64,000 nt of DNA from Kuschelorhynchus macadamiae (taxonomy: Eukaryota > Arthropoda > Insecta > Coleoptera > Curculionidae): the NCBI GenBank assembly GCA_030620095.1, contig JAUTXW010000869.1:186001-250000 (forward strand), read 5' to 3'. Shown one piece after another: positions 50,385 through 62,960 of the stretch (positions within the stretch are counted from its first letter, which is position 1; each line of letters opens with the position of its first letter). The notes below the pieces were generated by a model. It searched no databases, was not told the origin of the DNA, and worked only from the letters and a program-made list of their open reading frames with translations. A program made the translations under genes and the position numbers.

Positions 50385-50559
50385 CGTGGATGAGCATTTA
50401 CACACTGAAAAAATTCTCCTTGAAACAGTATCGACCCTTATAACAATAGAGAAAATGCAACTGTCCAACGAAATATCTGACAAAAAGGAAGTTGAAAAGC
50501 AACGAAGAGATTCCAAACCAGATCAAGACACAGACAAGACCAATATTGATGATGAAAAG
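50385..50559 (+). CDS. Host gene exon 4 of window
   Basis: Acceptor ttttttatag ends at 50384; donor aag|gtaaat at 50559/50560. The first base (c) completes a Cys codon begun by tg of exon 3, then VDEHLHTEKILLETVSTL, ITIEKMQLSNEISDKKEV and EKQRRDSKPDQDTDKTN follow, ending in phase 0 (DDEK). The strongly charged, heptad-like N-terminal half suggests a helix or short coiled coil followed by an acidic linker. RRDS is again a candidate kinase site. 175 bp. Confidence 0.8.
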
Positions 50560-52885
50560 GTAAATTTTTTTGGTTATTTCGTTCTCATATTCACTATCTA
50601 TCCGTTTATATGTTCCGAGTAAAACACACTTTTATAAGATGTAAAATCTGAATTAAAACGTTGGCAATTTATAATAATGTTCTGGTAAATGCTACGTGGA
50701 TTTTGTGATTTCTGTGTGGAAAGACATAGAAAAATACCGTCACTGCTGGTAGAGTGGATCAATTTTTTTTGTTTTTTTATATAGGACACAACATTGTTTG
50801 CATGTGTTTATATTTATTACATGCACGCTGATACCGATTTTTGATGTCCAAAACCCAAACTGTCAAATAAACGGAAATTGGTCTCAGATAATACAATTTT
50901 CAATACCGAGATTCGGAACTACAAACCATTTTGCTTTAAATTTAACTGTTTTAACATTTACACTTCTAATATCGATACCCCAGAAATGAAGGCATAGGGC
51001 AATATCAAGTGACCTATTTTAAAAAAAAAATAAAATTTAACGTCAAATTTAAAAATGATCTCAAATGTAGGACACTCAATTTAAAAAGTACTACTATTTA
51101 ATCCACCCTGTATTGTATCAGCCCTAACGGTGTTTTCCATACCTTTGCAAAAACATTAAAACACAATACGCGCCAATTATTGTCTAAAGACAATGGTACA
51201 AAAATGTACATATGAAATTTTTAGAATACCCGGTACACAACTTTTAGAAAATGGACATTTGGAAACAGCTAACGTTTTCGCTTAAAAAATGTGTCAAAGT
51301 TCTTATATGTAATTTTCAAAGCATGATATGTAATTCTAAAGAGTGGATACTTGCATTTTTGTTGTCTAAAAAGACATATGAATTCTAGCATTATAACTAA
51401 TAAAACTAGAGAAAAAAAATTGAAAACCGCTTTGGCACAATATTCCATATTACTAAAAATTTTAAATTCAAATACATTATCTTTCTTAAAAGGGAATCTA
51501 GGGAACACGGTAAATAGTTCCGTGTTAAAAAGAAACAAAAAGAAAAATATATATAAAAAAAAATCAGAATGTTGAAAAAAACGTTGATTTTTTTGCAATG
51601 TTAATAAAGGTTACTTGAATAAAGCAAACAAAATAGAATACTGTTTTTGTAGAATTTCAGTTCAAATTCTCAATTTAAGAGAATATTCACGCTCTAGCTT
51701 TACACAGTAAACCTATTTTTCCAGTAGATCCGATACGCCCAGGCCGAGTTAAACGAGACCCATGTTCGGTGTGCCTACGATTTTTTAAACAATAAAATTA
51801 GAGATGGGTGGTAATAGATTTTTATCTATAGATAGGTAAAAAATATTCTATAAACATTTAGTTATCTGTACTTTTCGATAGCTGTGACAAGGTTTTGGGA
51901 TACATTTCTAGGAAGAGAAAATCCTGTAAATGAATTATTTTAGCGTCGTCCCAAATAATTCAGCGACCAAAAAAAAGCATGTATCGATAGTTGATCTATT
52001 CGTAGTGTATCGGATGACTATAGATATATCGATATTTTTTTATTTACCTATTATTATTAATTGACTGCTTAAACAAAAATGTACACATTTTTTTTTATTT
52101 GCACATGTAATATTTGTGGCAAATTTTGCTTTCTTTATTTCACATACCTAACATGTTTATTGTATATAGGAACAAAAACATTTAGTTACACTACATATTA
52201 AGAAAAATAGGAACAGTCTGTTAAACTATTAGAATGCTTAAAGACAAGTGAAAAGAGTGAAAAAGAACTATTTTTAGAGACAATAAAATTAGAAGTAGTG
52301 TACAAAGATTTATACAAAATTTAAACAAAGTTTAATAAGTTGTAATATTTTGGTTACATTATGTTTTAATTAAGTGCTTAATAACATGCACACGTCGTTT
52401 TCGTAAATTTACAGTCTCTTAAAGAAATTCGGAAAAGCAGATTTAAATGATCTAGTAATAGCGCAGTTAAAAATAATAGTGTTTAGTAATAGTATTTTTT
52501 ATTGTGGTTTTCAACAATATTTCAGCAATTACTACATTACAGATAGACAAAATAACACACCAGGCCCTTTTTTAATTTACATACATAACAAGTAAAACAT
52601 ATATTGATTTTTATTTGTATATAGCTTAAAAAATATACGTGTCTTTTTCTATTTTCTTTCTTCTAATAAGCTCCACAATTATTAACTGGGAGTTGTTTTA
52701 TTGAAGTGAATGTAATAATACCATAACAAGGCTATATAATACTAATTCAGAATTATTTGAAAAATATAACCTTAATAATATCCAAATGTTATAAATTTCG
52801 GTTAGCTGTATTTTTACGAATGTCGGTATCTGGATTCTGACATAGGTATAAAAATAAATAAAAAACTAAACTAATATTCTATATT
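50560..52885. other. Intron 4 start, nothing firmly recognised
   Basis: AT-rich, with a mariner-like end (ccaccctgta, about 51101-51110) but no partner. A 109-codon minus-strand frame (51269-51598) is Phe/Lys-rich and looks like chance. Confidence 0.4.
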
Positions 52886-54080
52886 TTATTTCGTATTAGC
52901 TGCAAGTGAATTTAAAGTTGTAGATGTAATGTTACAAGCATGTCTTAAATTGTAAATCCTATTTTTACGGGCAATATTTTCATCCCCAAATAACTTTATT
53001 CTTCGAATATTTACCGTGGAAACGATTATTGGGACAATTGTAACCATGGAAAATATCCATCGAATACAATTGTACGGAGATGAAAATATCGGCCCTTTGT
53101 ATAATAGTCCCATAAACATATGAATAGTCCAGATTATAGGCAATACTTTTTAATGTTAAAACTAAAAAATAAATTACGTTTTTGGAACTTCGTCAACTTC
53201 TATTTGAATTGTATTTACTTTACAAAAAACACAAATGTCTGGAAGTATCATCTGATACAATTATTTCGAACAAATTGAACATCTAATATCTAAATCTGAA
53301 TATCTAACACTTCGTTTATAATGAGGGTTTATATGTTCGTGAGAAACGTTTCCAAGAGACAATTGATGTATGTAATAACAAAAATAACAAACGAGTAATG
53401 CTTTTTTTGTGTCTAATACCGTACGAACTATCACATAATTTTGAAAAATACAAAATATATTATCTATGAAATGTTTTGCCGTTGCATTTTCATCAGCTTG
53501 GTCAATTTCTAGATCTGAATCACCCGATTCAATGTCATTTGAAATAAAATTATTTACATCTTGAAGCTCCAAACGTTCTCCTTCAGTAAGGTTGACGTTT
53601 ACACAGTCATAAATGTTCACCACTTCCAATACTTCATCCGGTAAAATTTCGTTCACATTAGCCGTGTTTATAGAGTTAAAATGTTTTTAAAATAAACTTT
53701 CACTTCACTAAGATTCAAGTTTTTAAATTTCATAAGGTGGCAATAATGAAAAGGAATAGTTTCAGAATTAAATTACAAAACGATAAAGCAATACTCTTTT
53801 CTACACAATGGACACGTTAAAAAACTGTCCACGGTCCACTTGACTAAACAGTTAAGGCAAAATTTATGATCACAAGAATTAGGTCTGCATCTTTCTTCAT
53901 TTTTTAAAGGTATATAGCAAATAGGACACTCATCGGAAATTTATTCTGTCACTTTATTTTCTTTTTTATTTCTTTTTAATTTTACTTGCTTTAAAACTCT
54001 TCGAGAGCCCCTTTTTCTTTTAGATATTTGACAAGTTTCAGAAATGTTTGTTACTTTACAGTTACAACTTTAAATTGAAG
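52886..54080 (-). pseudogene. RING-finger protein pseudogene
   Basis: Read on the minus strand from about 54080. A basic segment (SKRKRGSRRVLKQVKLKRNK) and a stop are followed by SDECPICYIPLKNEERCRPN, then SCDHKFCLNCLVKW and LTCPLCRKEY: a C3HC4 RING, with CPIC, C.H..C..C and CPLC all present (about 53800-53935). After a stop come FNSETIPFHYCHLMKFKNL and, in the 53656-53261 frame, NEILPDEVLEVVNIYDCVNV, an acidic stretch (SNDIESGDSDLEIDQADEN) and CYFCYYIHQLSLGN ending in CSICSK. A further frame (53143-52886) may be the C-terminus. Intronless, with stops between the blocks, so probably a retrocopy or transposon-associated gene relic. RING proteins are usually E3 ubiquitin ligases; this copy could not make one. 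Confidence 0.6.
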
Positions 54081-54233
54081 CAGCAAAATCGTATTTACCC
54101 CTTTTAAGCTTTAAGTTTAAGAGGGGAGTCTCTCGAAATAATACTATAATATTATTGGTCATAGCTTAAAGAAATAAACATCGGCGACAAGGCTAAGTTA
54201 ACGAACTCGATTAAATAGTTTTCAATATTAGAG

Positions 54234-54311
54234 AGAAGGAGGAATAGATTTAAAATGATAGGGAGGAGGAGGAGGAGTAGATGCATAATGAGGAGGAGGA
54301 GGAGGGCTTCT
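54234..54311 (+). repeat. GGA-rich purine tract
   Basis: Runs of (GGA)n/(GAG)n (gggaggaggaggaggag and aggaggaggaggaggg) in an otherwise AT-rich intron. Such tracts can form G-quadruplex or triplex structures. Confidence 0.85.
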
Positions 54312-54509
54312 CTCCTTAAATAACTACTGATATATTATTGTTAGTAAAACAATAACACATATATTTTGTTTCAAAAAAGAGAATGTGAATATTTACTTTA
54401 TACTTTTCAGCTAGTATAGATTGAATGTGGTTTTGATTTAGATTTCTTTGGTTAAGACTGTTCTTAGAGTCTTATTTGTTTTCTCATTTATATGTTTTAC
54501 GTTGCTCCC

Positions 54510-56510
54510 AATAAGAAGTCATGGTTGTTGGGTTTAGACCGTGTCAAATTGCAATTACTTTCCGACGTTTCCTCTTCAGGAGCCTTCTCTACACAAGATC
54601 AAAACACTGAATGAGCTCCGATGAGCATATCGTCTAGTTTCATCTATAGACACTTTACCGCGGGAACAAGGAATTTTATAAACTCCTTCTCATTGCAAAG
54701 GAATTACATCTTTTGGTGTCCTTAAGCATTACCCAGTATTTGTATGTGTACTGAAGATTGTGCGAATGTATCTCAGCAGAATTCTTGCAATTTTTGTCTG
54801 TGGTATCCTGAATAAAAGGTAAAACTGCACTACTTATTGGTTGAGTATCCAATACTGGTTTAGGTCTGGGATCATTATAATACCTAATCGAACCACTAAT
54901 ATCTTCAGTGCAATATCTGTTTGATTTTAAAGCTTCAGTTAGTTTTTCTTTTTTTATCGTAATTGAATTTGTGTCACATATTGACAAAGCTCTTAAGACT
55001 AATGAATTGATGATGGATTGTTTTTGAGATGGATGGTGGTGAGAACTAAAATTTAAATATCTATTCATATGGGTCGGTTTTCTATAAACAGTATGACGTA
55101 GTCGTCTTTCTTTTGTACAAACTAACACATCCAGGAAGGAAATGGCACCATCTGACTCAATTTCCATAGTGCATTTTATATTAGAATGTTGTTGGTTGAG
55201 ATGATCTCGAAATATAGTTAAATTTTGTTTTCCATGAGGCCATATTATGTTACAGAGGAGCAGAGTCTAAAGCAATTTCTTCGAAAGCAACCATAAACAT
55301 GTTCGCAATCACAGGAGATAGCGGAGATCCCTTGGCGGCACCCGGGGTTGGCTCATAAAAGGTACCTTGAAAATGAAATATGTAGACGTTAAGCACTCTC
55401 TTATCAACATCAAAACTGACTAAAATATCACCAGGATCTAAAGTAAAATCTTTAAGCTTTGCTATGAAATGTTTAGAGTTTTTGATAAAAGAATTAGATC
55501 GTCCTGTGAAGGGGTTTAAGATATTTAAGAAGTTAAATATGTATCTACTTCGTAAGATAGCGGACGTATTGCACTGATGATGGGACGTAACGGTATGTTA
55601 GCTTTACGTATTTTTAGGAGTCCGCAAAATCGAGGAATCTTCGAACCGCTTGGCCTCAGTTTCTTCTTCTCTAAATCTGACAAATCCAAGACATTAATAA
55701 GGCTGCAAATTTTCCTTTTAATTTTATTAGTTGGACCCGTTCGTTTATCCTATAGCTGTCATTTTGAAGTAATGTCTCTATTTTCTCTACGTAGTTGTTC
55801 ATGTCCATGACCACCGTTGCATTTCCCCTATCTGCATGTAGAATTATAACATCTACTTTGTCAACACGGCTCGTTATGGCTGTCCTTTCTGCAGCTGACA
55901 AATTGGATTTTGGTGTTTTAGAGATTATTTTTTACTGTTTCATATTGAACTGAATCTGCCTCATCTTGTGGTAGTTTTCGGATGCTGTCCACTACACTTG
56001 CTATTATGTTTGGTTTGGAATGGTTCTTGGAGCAATTGCGAAATTGTGTTCCTTGGGGAGAACCGATCCCTCTGCTTTTGTTAATGAAATAGATGATAAA
56101 TTGATTACCGTTTTTTGTAGTGGCTGTACTGGCTGGTGTTTGCTCGGCAGAGTTTCGAACTTCTTCTGTTGTTTTACTGTCAGTTGATGGTAAATCCTTC
56201 CTACTTACTGAAAGGTGATGTTGTTCAATGTTGTAAATGAATTGATTTCAAGCGTCGAAGCTAATTTTAGGAATATCTGTGGAAGTTTACGGGAGCTTGT
56301 ATTCAAATCACGACTAGTAGCCTTGATCGCAACAACTGTAAAATGTTCCTGGCTGTCCTTGTTAAAACATGATGAGATTTGGGAACTATTTCTTCATCAC
56401 GACATATTAGGAGGAAGGCTAAGTGGCAGAGCATCTTCTTCTGGCTGGTACGAAGACCGCCAAAAGTTTTGGCATCTTTTTTGATATCCAATAAGATTTG
56501 CGAAAATCTT
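54510..56510 (-). mobile_element. PLE, best-preserved copy of the first family
   Basis: Minus strand from 56510: degenerate N-terminal region (56300-56490), a charged segment with ADRGNATVVMDMNNYVEKIE (about 55800), then RT blocks across frames, with a SPVIAN-like box near 55300-55340. In one 163-codon frame (55167-54676) there is SDGAISFLDVLVCTKERRLR, HTVYRKPTHMNRYLNFSSHH, and QKQSIINSLVLRALSICD. A GIY-YIG start follows (GVYKIPCSRGKVSIDETRR, about 54690-54620), then the terminal block to 54510. The YIGET box is damaged (SIDET). Most of the nuclease is deleted. The copy at 230-2050 is its closest relative here. Confidence 0.85.
54558..54592 (-). ncRNA. Degenerate hammerhead-like motif in PLE terminus
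   Basis: The minus strand reads GGCTCCTGAAGAGGAAACGT: a CTGAAGA core runs almost directly into GGAAACGTC, so stem II is missing. Kept as a relic of the motif seen intact elsewhere. Confidence 0.25.
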
Positions 56511-56528
56511 AATATCTCTTATTATGAA

Positions 56529-57074
56529 TATCTAACACTGCGTTTATAATGAGGGTTTATATGTTCGTGAGAACCGTTTCCAAGAGACAATTGATGTATG
56601 TAATAACAAAAATAACAAACGAGTAATGCTTTTTTTGTGTCTAATACCGTACGAACTATCACATAATTTTGAAAAATACAAAATATATTATCTGTGAAAT
56701 GTTTTGCCATTGCATTTTCATCAGCTTGGTCAATTTCTAGATCTGAATCACCCGATTCAATGTCATTTGAAATAAAATTATTTACATCTTGAAGCTCCAA
56801 ACGTTCTCTTTCAGCAAGTTTGACGTTTATACAGTCTTAAATGTTCACCACTTCCAATACTTCATCCGGTAAAATTTCGTTCACATTAGCCGTGTTTATA
56901 GAGTTAAAATGTTTTTAAAATAAACTTTCACTTCACTAAGATTCAAGTTTTTAAATTTCATAAGGTGGCAATAATGCAAAGGAATAGTTTCAGATTTAAA
57001 TTACAAAACGATAAAGCAATACTCTCTTCTACACAATGGACACGTTAAAGAACTGTCCACGGTCATTTAATAAT
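56529..57074 (-). repeat. Inserted copy of the RING pseudogene segment, 18-bp target duplication
   Basis: 546 bp nearly identical to about 53297-53842, flanked by the direct repeat aatatctcttattatgaa (56511-56528 and 57075-57092). Ten extra bases (atttaataat) sit between the copied segment and the right repeat. The insert therefore arrived as a defined unit copied from 3 kb away, with target duplication of LINE/PLE-like length. It lies directly beside the PLE at 54510-56510. Confidence 0.85.
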
Positions 57075-57092
57075 AATATCTCTTATTATGAA

Positions 57093-57989
57093 AATATTCA
57101 CCTTGAAATTGATTATCCACTCCATGTATCTAGCAGTTAGATTTTACTAGGAAATTTTATTATTATTTTTAAATATTTGTGTTGTATACTGTTCTTGAAT
57201 AATAATAATTTATATTATTTAAAAGGTATGACATATTGCATTAACGCACGATTTTTAAAAACTTCACTTCAATTCAACTGTATGCTTAATCATGAATCAG
57301 TTCAATGATGGGAAAAATTTTTCGTAAAATAAATGTACTTCTATATATTTTAATCCTTTGTAAAGTTATGGAATAAGAAGCTTTTATTAAATTTTATTAG
57401 CATATATTAGTACATTTGAGAAAAAGTTAATTAAAAATATGTATCGTAAGATAACTATGTCCCAGATTTTTCTAAGAAAAGATTTTATTTAGTAATAACA
57501 TTTTAAGGACTCGCCAGAGTGAGCGACGGTAATAAAAAGATTAAACAGAAAGGCTTTTAGAATAACTTGTTAGATAGAAGTCCTTTAAATTCTGCATTTT
57601 CAAATTTGAATTAGATGGTTGTGTAGAATGTTTTACAATGAACTGTGATATATTTTGTTTATATAATATATTTATGATATTTAGGCCTGAAAAATGCATT
57701 CACAATAATTTAAGTTAAAAGCTTTTATTAGAAAGTTATAAAGAAATAGTTCGTTATAGTGTTAATTTATCAGTTTTTTAAATGTTACATATCAAATCTA
57801 TCCGAAAGGGGCACTGTGTATCGAAACAATTCACATAGTATAATGAAATATAATGAAAATTAAAATTATAAACTTTTACTCAGTAATGGATTTCCATCAA
57901 GTATCGGTTAACTCAATTGAATTTAATAATTTGAGTGCATATTATACCATACATATTCCTATATTTATAATGGTTTGTTTGACTTTTAG
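57093..57989. other. Intron 4 end, nothing recognised
   Basis: AT-rich, no open frame with a motif. Confidence 0.45.
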
Positions 57990-58284
57990 GAATGTTCAAG
58001 CATCATATCAGTTATCTCCAACGAAGAAACTAGCATTGCAAGTGAAATTCTAGAAAAAGGCTCATTTGTTCCTCGAAAAGGTAGCGATGGAGAAGACGTC
58101 AACGGACACATCTGTCACATCGACTCCCCAGAGACTGACACCTACCCCACATCAGACGTAGTCCAAGGAGAATCTCTCATGGACGACATTAGTTCTATGA
58201 TTGGAGAGATGTTGTATGGTTATGATCAAGATAGTGTGGCAGATACATATACTGATGATACAACACTATTTCACACAGAATTGG
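57990..58284 (+). CDS. Host gene exon 5 of window
   Basis: Acceptor tgacttttag ends at 57989; donor ttgg|gtgagt at 58284/58285. It starts in phase 0, matching exon 4, and is open for 98 codons: ECSSIISVISNEETSIASEI, GSFVPRKGSDGEDVNGHICH, then ESLMDDISSMIGEMLYGYDQ and DSVADTYTDDTTLFHTELG, ending one base into the next codon. The MDDISSMIGEMLYG part looks like a conserved amphipathic helix; the rest is acidic and probably flexible. Higher GC than the introns. The next exon lies outside the window or was not recognised. Confidence 0.85.
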
Positions 58285-59037
58285 GTGAGTTCCACTAAGA
58301 CATTGAATTTATACAATATATACGACGCATGCTTTTCATTTTTATGAAAATAGATCTAATTCTAAAAATCAAAAAACTGAATTGATGAGTTTTTTCTGTT
58401 GTAATTTTTATGAATAGTCCGGTAAAATTGGAAAAAATTTCGTCTAAACTTTTGGCAGCTTTATTTTGATGTCCCAAGCAGATCTTAAAAAGCATTTTTC
58501 ACCAAGGGTCCTTTATTTTTAGAGGTCTCAAGGGAAGAATTCTACTTTTTTGCAATTTATGACATTCTGTATAAAACAGGTTCTTTTGAAGCGTAATATG
58601 TCTAAACATTATAGATGAAAATACTATTTTTTAATGGCTACATCGAATTTTTATAAAAATTCAATAGCTTTTTATATTCTAATTAAAACAATTAAAGAAA
58701 GTGAAACATATCAATTAATTTAATCTAAATGTAAAAAATTTATTTATTTTATTCTAAATATATAAAGTCGGTAAATTTGCCTTCGCCCTGAACTTCTATT
58801 AGAACAAATTATAGCACACACAAATTATACTATTTGCGTACGTATTTTGGTAATAACTTTATACATGGTATTTAAATTATTAAGTTTGTAATCAAAGGAA
58901 TGTTTCATTATGAGAAATATTCGGTTAAAAGTACTAAACTACGGGCTCTATTGTTGTTATTTCCGTGCCTTCTTTAGTAAACTCATTAATAAACCATTAT
59001 TGTGAGGATTCTGGGCAGTCCTTGTAACTAAACGGTT
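58285..59037. other. Intron sequence, nothing recognised
   Basis: AT-rich, no supported gene. Confidence 0.45.
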
Positions 59038-59045
59038 CTTATAAT

Positions 59046-60520
59046 CAGAGGTACTGAATACAAAAATGGACTTAAAGTAAAATAATCAGTACTTTTGATA
59101 CTGTAAGTATTTTAGTTAAGTACTTTTGAATTAGCGTTACTTGAGACAATGTATTCAGTACTTTTTTAGAGGAGTACTTGTACTAGTACTTAAAATTTCA
59201 AATTTTGGGTAAGTATTACTTATTGCTTAAAAAATGTACTGCAAAATCCTAATCAACTTAGGGTAGTTTGTAAAAGTACTTAAGTATTTTTAATATTAAA
59301 AAGACGTAAGTACTTTAAAAATGATTTTAAGTACCTAATTTACTTTATGTATTTTATCGAATATAAAACTTAATATAAGTTAAAACTCGTTCTATTTATA
59401 TTAATATAACCAATATGGGTAATCTAATAAGTATACAGAAGCAGTTTTCGTTTAACATTCTAGATGTTTAATCAAAAGTAGAAGTGGAATGTAGAATGTA
59501 TAAGAAATTTCATCAATAAATGATATCTGATCTAAATTAATTATAAATTGTACCTCTACAAAATAAACATAGTTTAGAATTTAACATTGGACACCATAAT
59601 TGCAAAAAAGCATAAATTCCAAAAGACATTTCAATTCTATTCATGTGAAGTTTTATTGTTGAGGCCAGTTTTAACGATTTTGAGGATTCAAGCCTGACAG
59701 AATTTAAAAAACACCTACCTATGCTTGCTTTTACAGTCATATAAAAGACAAGATTTGCTTTAAATACTTTCTGTTACAATACTCCCAAAAATGCCTAGTT
59801 TACAATTTTGAACATTACATTATTTTTATTGAATCGGCAGACTTTCCAAAGAATACGTAATTGTTTTTTCTTTTTTAATGGAACACTCAGTATATGTAGT
59901 TTTCTTTCTTTCAGTTTTTAAAATAAGAACTTAGTTGTTTTTCAGAATATAGGGAAAAATTCTATATGGTGAATTAAAATGCAGGTTTTGTTAATTCGAA
60001 ATAATGTCTTAAATATAAATATGTTTGTCATTTATGGTCCAGAGCAGCAAGATGGTTCTGGTAAACTATATTTTTAATACATAATGCTTTATTAATTTTA
60101 TCTAGTATATTGCGTTTTTTCTTTATTTGCAATGACATTTTTTTTATATAATTTTATATGGAACCGGATTTTTTTTGCTAAAACTAAAACATACAGTATA
60201 TGTAGTTTTCTTTCTTACAGTGATGGTAAAAAAATCACGTGCCAATGAGGAATAGTCATGTGTTCGAAAAGAAGTTATGACATATTATGATTTACCATTA
60301 TTTAGTTATGTACTGTAACTTAAGTACTTAGGAAATGTACTTAAAACTAAATAGAGCATGTACTTAATACTTTAACTTACATTTTCATTTTTAAGTAAAC
60401 TACTGAATATTTTAAGTGCTTTTGCAAAATACTCGTACTTAATACTGTAAGTAGATTTTTAAAATTAAGTACTTATTACTGGTTAGTTTAAGTACTTTGG
60501 CTGAGTACTTCACAGCTCTG
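59046..60520 (+). mobile_element. Non-autonomous hAT element, 1.48 kb, with 8-bp target duplication
   Basis: cttataat at 59038-59045 and again at 60521-60528 is an exact 8-bp direct repeat. The element starts CAGAGGTACTGAATAC and ends GAGTACTTCACAGCTCTG (complement CAGAGCTGTGAAGTACTC), so the ends are imperfect inverted repeats beginning CAGAG. Both subterminal 250-bp regions are packed with AAGTACTT-type motifs in both orientations. No transposase recognisable; a 67-codon minus-strand frame (59537-59740) is unassigned. Confidence 0.8.
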
Positions 60521-60528
60521 CTTATAAT

Positions 60529-61084
60529 GAAGTTTTGCTATTATCATATCAAGGAAATTAACTAAAATTTAAATACTAGGTATCAAGTTATTACCAAATA
60601 ATCATATACAAACATAAACTGTGTAATTTGTATGTGCTTGAATTTGCTACTAGAAATGTACCGGGAAAATGCAAATTATACGATTTATAACATTTATATT
60701 AAATTTATTTAACCCAGCTACCCTACAAAATTCCTTGCTAACTTTTCTAAATTGGATACACTTCTAGCAGTTTGGTATAGTGCGGTGGTGTGCAAAATAA
60801 AATGTAGTTTTAAGACAAAAAAAGAATATATTGCAAAAACCGTTCATTTTACGAAAAAAACTTAATAAACGTTTTTGTATTTTACAATCTACATTTTTGC
60901 TCCTGTTTTTGTAGATAATTGCGGAATTTATCCCCTTTCACCCCTTTAAAATAAAAACTCTATCCAAATGTTATTACTTTAGGAAATTTTTTTAAGGTCA
61001 AAACTTATGTTCCTCCATCTATGTACACTGAACGTCTGCCTATACAAAGAAAATATGGCAGCATTTATTCTCAGTCTGGAAAAA
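60529..61084. other. Intronic or intergenic DNA, nothing recognised
   Basis: No supported gene. Confidence 0.4.
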
Positions 61085-61400
61085 TTAATTTTTGGGATTA
61101 GACAGTATCAAAGTAAAATTACTTTTTGATGTTTGTCATTCTGAGACATTTTACAAGTTCAGAACATTAAATGAACTCAGAGATTCGAGTCATCTTGTGC
61201 TCATCAAACCATGATTCTGTATTAAGAGCAGTTTTCAGGTGTGCTGAAGAATGTAACCTCTATTTATATTGAATTTTTTGCTTAAATTTTTTATTAAACC
61301 CTTAATTTTTTTGTTCATAAAAACCTGAAGCTTGTGCACAATAATGTACAACAGGATTCCTGGATTATACGGTGTTTTTAGAACACATAAAACAGCGCCC
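61085..61400 (-). mobile_element. Highly diverged PLE terminal fragment
   Basis: The block tttgggattagacagtatca followed by a tttgatgttt-type stretch is a weak but ordered match to the shared PLE terminus of 25143-25235. The sequence after it (61200-61350) parallels 25310-25430 (tgtattaagagcagtttt versus tgtgttaagaacggtttt). Confidence 0.5.
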
Positions 61401-62819
61401 TCGTGATCGATCATGAGTGTAATAGACTTATCGAGAGACAGCTACCTACAGACTACTACTACTTTTCTACTCAGAAAAATCAGAATGGTACCTCAGATAC
61501 CTTGCACAGTTTAAAGAAAATCTTAAAACAACCAATTAGATCCGAGAGAGTTTCCGTGTTAATCCACAATAGACAACTGTTCCCCTTAACAAATCAATTT
61601 TCATAATAACAGACATATTTTATCATAATAACCTTGGTAGTCTTTTAATAGGCCCAGCTGAGGCGTTTCCTATTTTTTTTTATGAACAAACCATGGATGA
61701 TCCATCTATTACAAGAGATAACAAGCATCTTTATTAAAAGAAAAGTACTTGCTCATCTACGTAGATAGCACTATTGTTATTTTTGGCCTGTTCGGTAGGA
61801 AAATCTCCTCATATTTCTGGATTACCTAAACCAACTACACCAAAGTATAAAATTCAAAATGAAAATTGATTTAAATGCGAATAGCACATTAGGAAGTTCG
61901 GTATATAGATAACCAACAGCAGCATTTAACTCCGATATATCTAATTGAATTTCCCTGGTACTAACTCATTAATACTTAGAGATTTTTAAGTTTCAGATGA
62001 ATCTCGAAATAGAGACATTGATTGAAACTTTAAGAGGGAATGCCTTAAAGATACTAGACGTTTGATACTAGAATAATTTCTCTGAGACGGGAAAATGATA
62101 AGAAGAATCACCAAGAGGAAGCTTTATTATTTTTTTACATGACACTACAGACCAAATAAACCTTAAATTCTTAATTGACGGATACTTCCGTTCTATACTG
62201 AGCTCAGTATAATATCGAAATTCTTTGTTATGCGACAAAAATACCTGAAATGTTGGACCAAGGCTCAAGATTTTAATCATGCTTTCAGGGCCAACGTATT
62301 GCATTTTAAATTCAACTTTTATTTTGAAGACAATTTATTAGTAATGCATAGTGTAGAAGAACTTCAATAGAAAGGTACGCTGGTTCTTAGTAATGTATCT
62401 GTTACAGTTCGAAGTTTACTTATTAGAACAAACCAAATTGTCTAATCAAGAACTTAAAATATATAAACATAGAGCTCAAAATTTATGTTAGTAAGACGAG
62501 CAAACATAGAGTTATGTTTAATTGCTAGCAGTTACTGTTTGTGTTATTTAAGAGCCAAATTGATTGAGTTTCCATTAAGCCAGCCAAGCTACTTTCCCCC
62601 AGTTTGTGCTGCCACGTGGAGATTGTGGTGGCTAAATAACTAGCAACATTAACAGAACAAAAGTCGGTAAATTGCCTTTATCATTTTGAATTCGTACCAG
62701 TTTATTTTTATATTACATTTAGTTTTTCTGCGAAATTTAAAGTCAAGTCACAGTTAGTTATAGCACACAATTTAAAATCAGTTCATTAAGTAGTTATTTC
62801 AGATTGAGTTTTTAAATAT

Positions 62820-62960
62820 TTTATTAAGCCGCCATTTTGTTCGGCTGTCTTGGATTCTTGCCAAAATGTTACCAGTTGATTTCTACATATTACTTGATTT
62901 TTGTGCAATTTGAGATAAATCGGATAAGTAGTTTTTTAGTTATAATTTTTTTACACTTCA
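62820..62960 (+). repeat. CGCCATTTTG ... AAGTAGTTTTT repeat, third copy
   Basis: Same layout as 42866-43000 and 43086-43205: ccgccattttg, then ttaccagttg, then cggataagtagtttttt. Confidence 0.55.

Noticed and set aside
51269..51598. 109-codon minus-strand frame rich in Phe and Lys
   Set aside because: Low-complexity composition typical of AT-rich DNA and no homologous motif.
55577..56484. Plus-strand frames of 77 and 89 codons
   Set aside because: Antisense to the PLE copy at 54510-56510.
61403..61606. 67-codon + strand frame as a sixth host exon
   Set aside because: Borders do not give a phase-1 acceptor with a convincing donor, and the flanks look PLE-derived.
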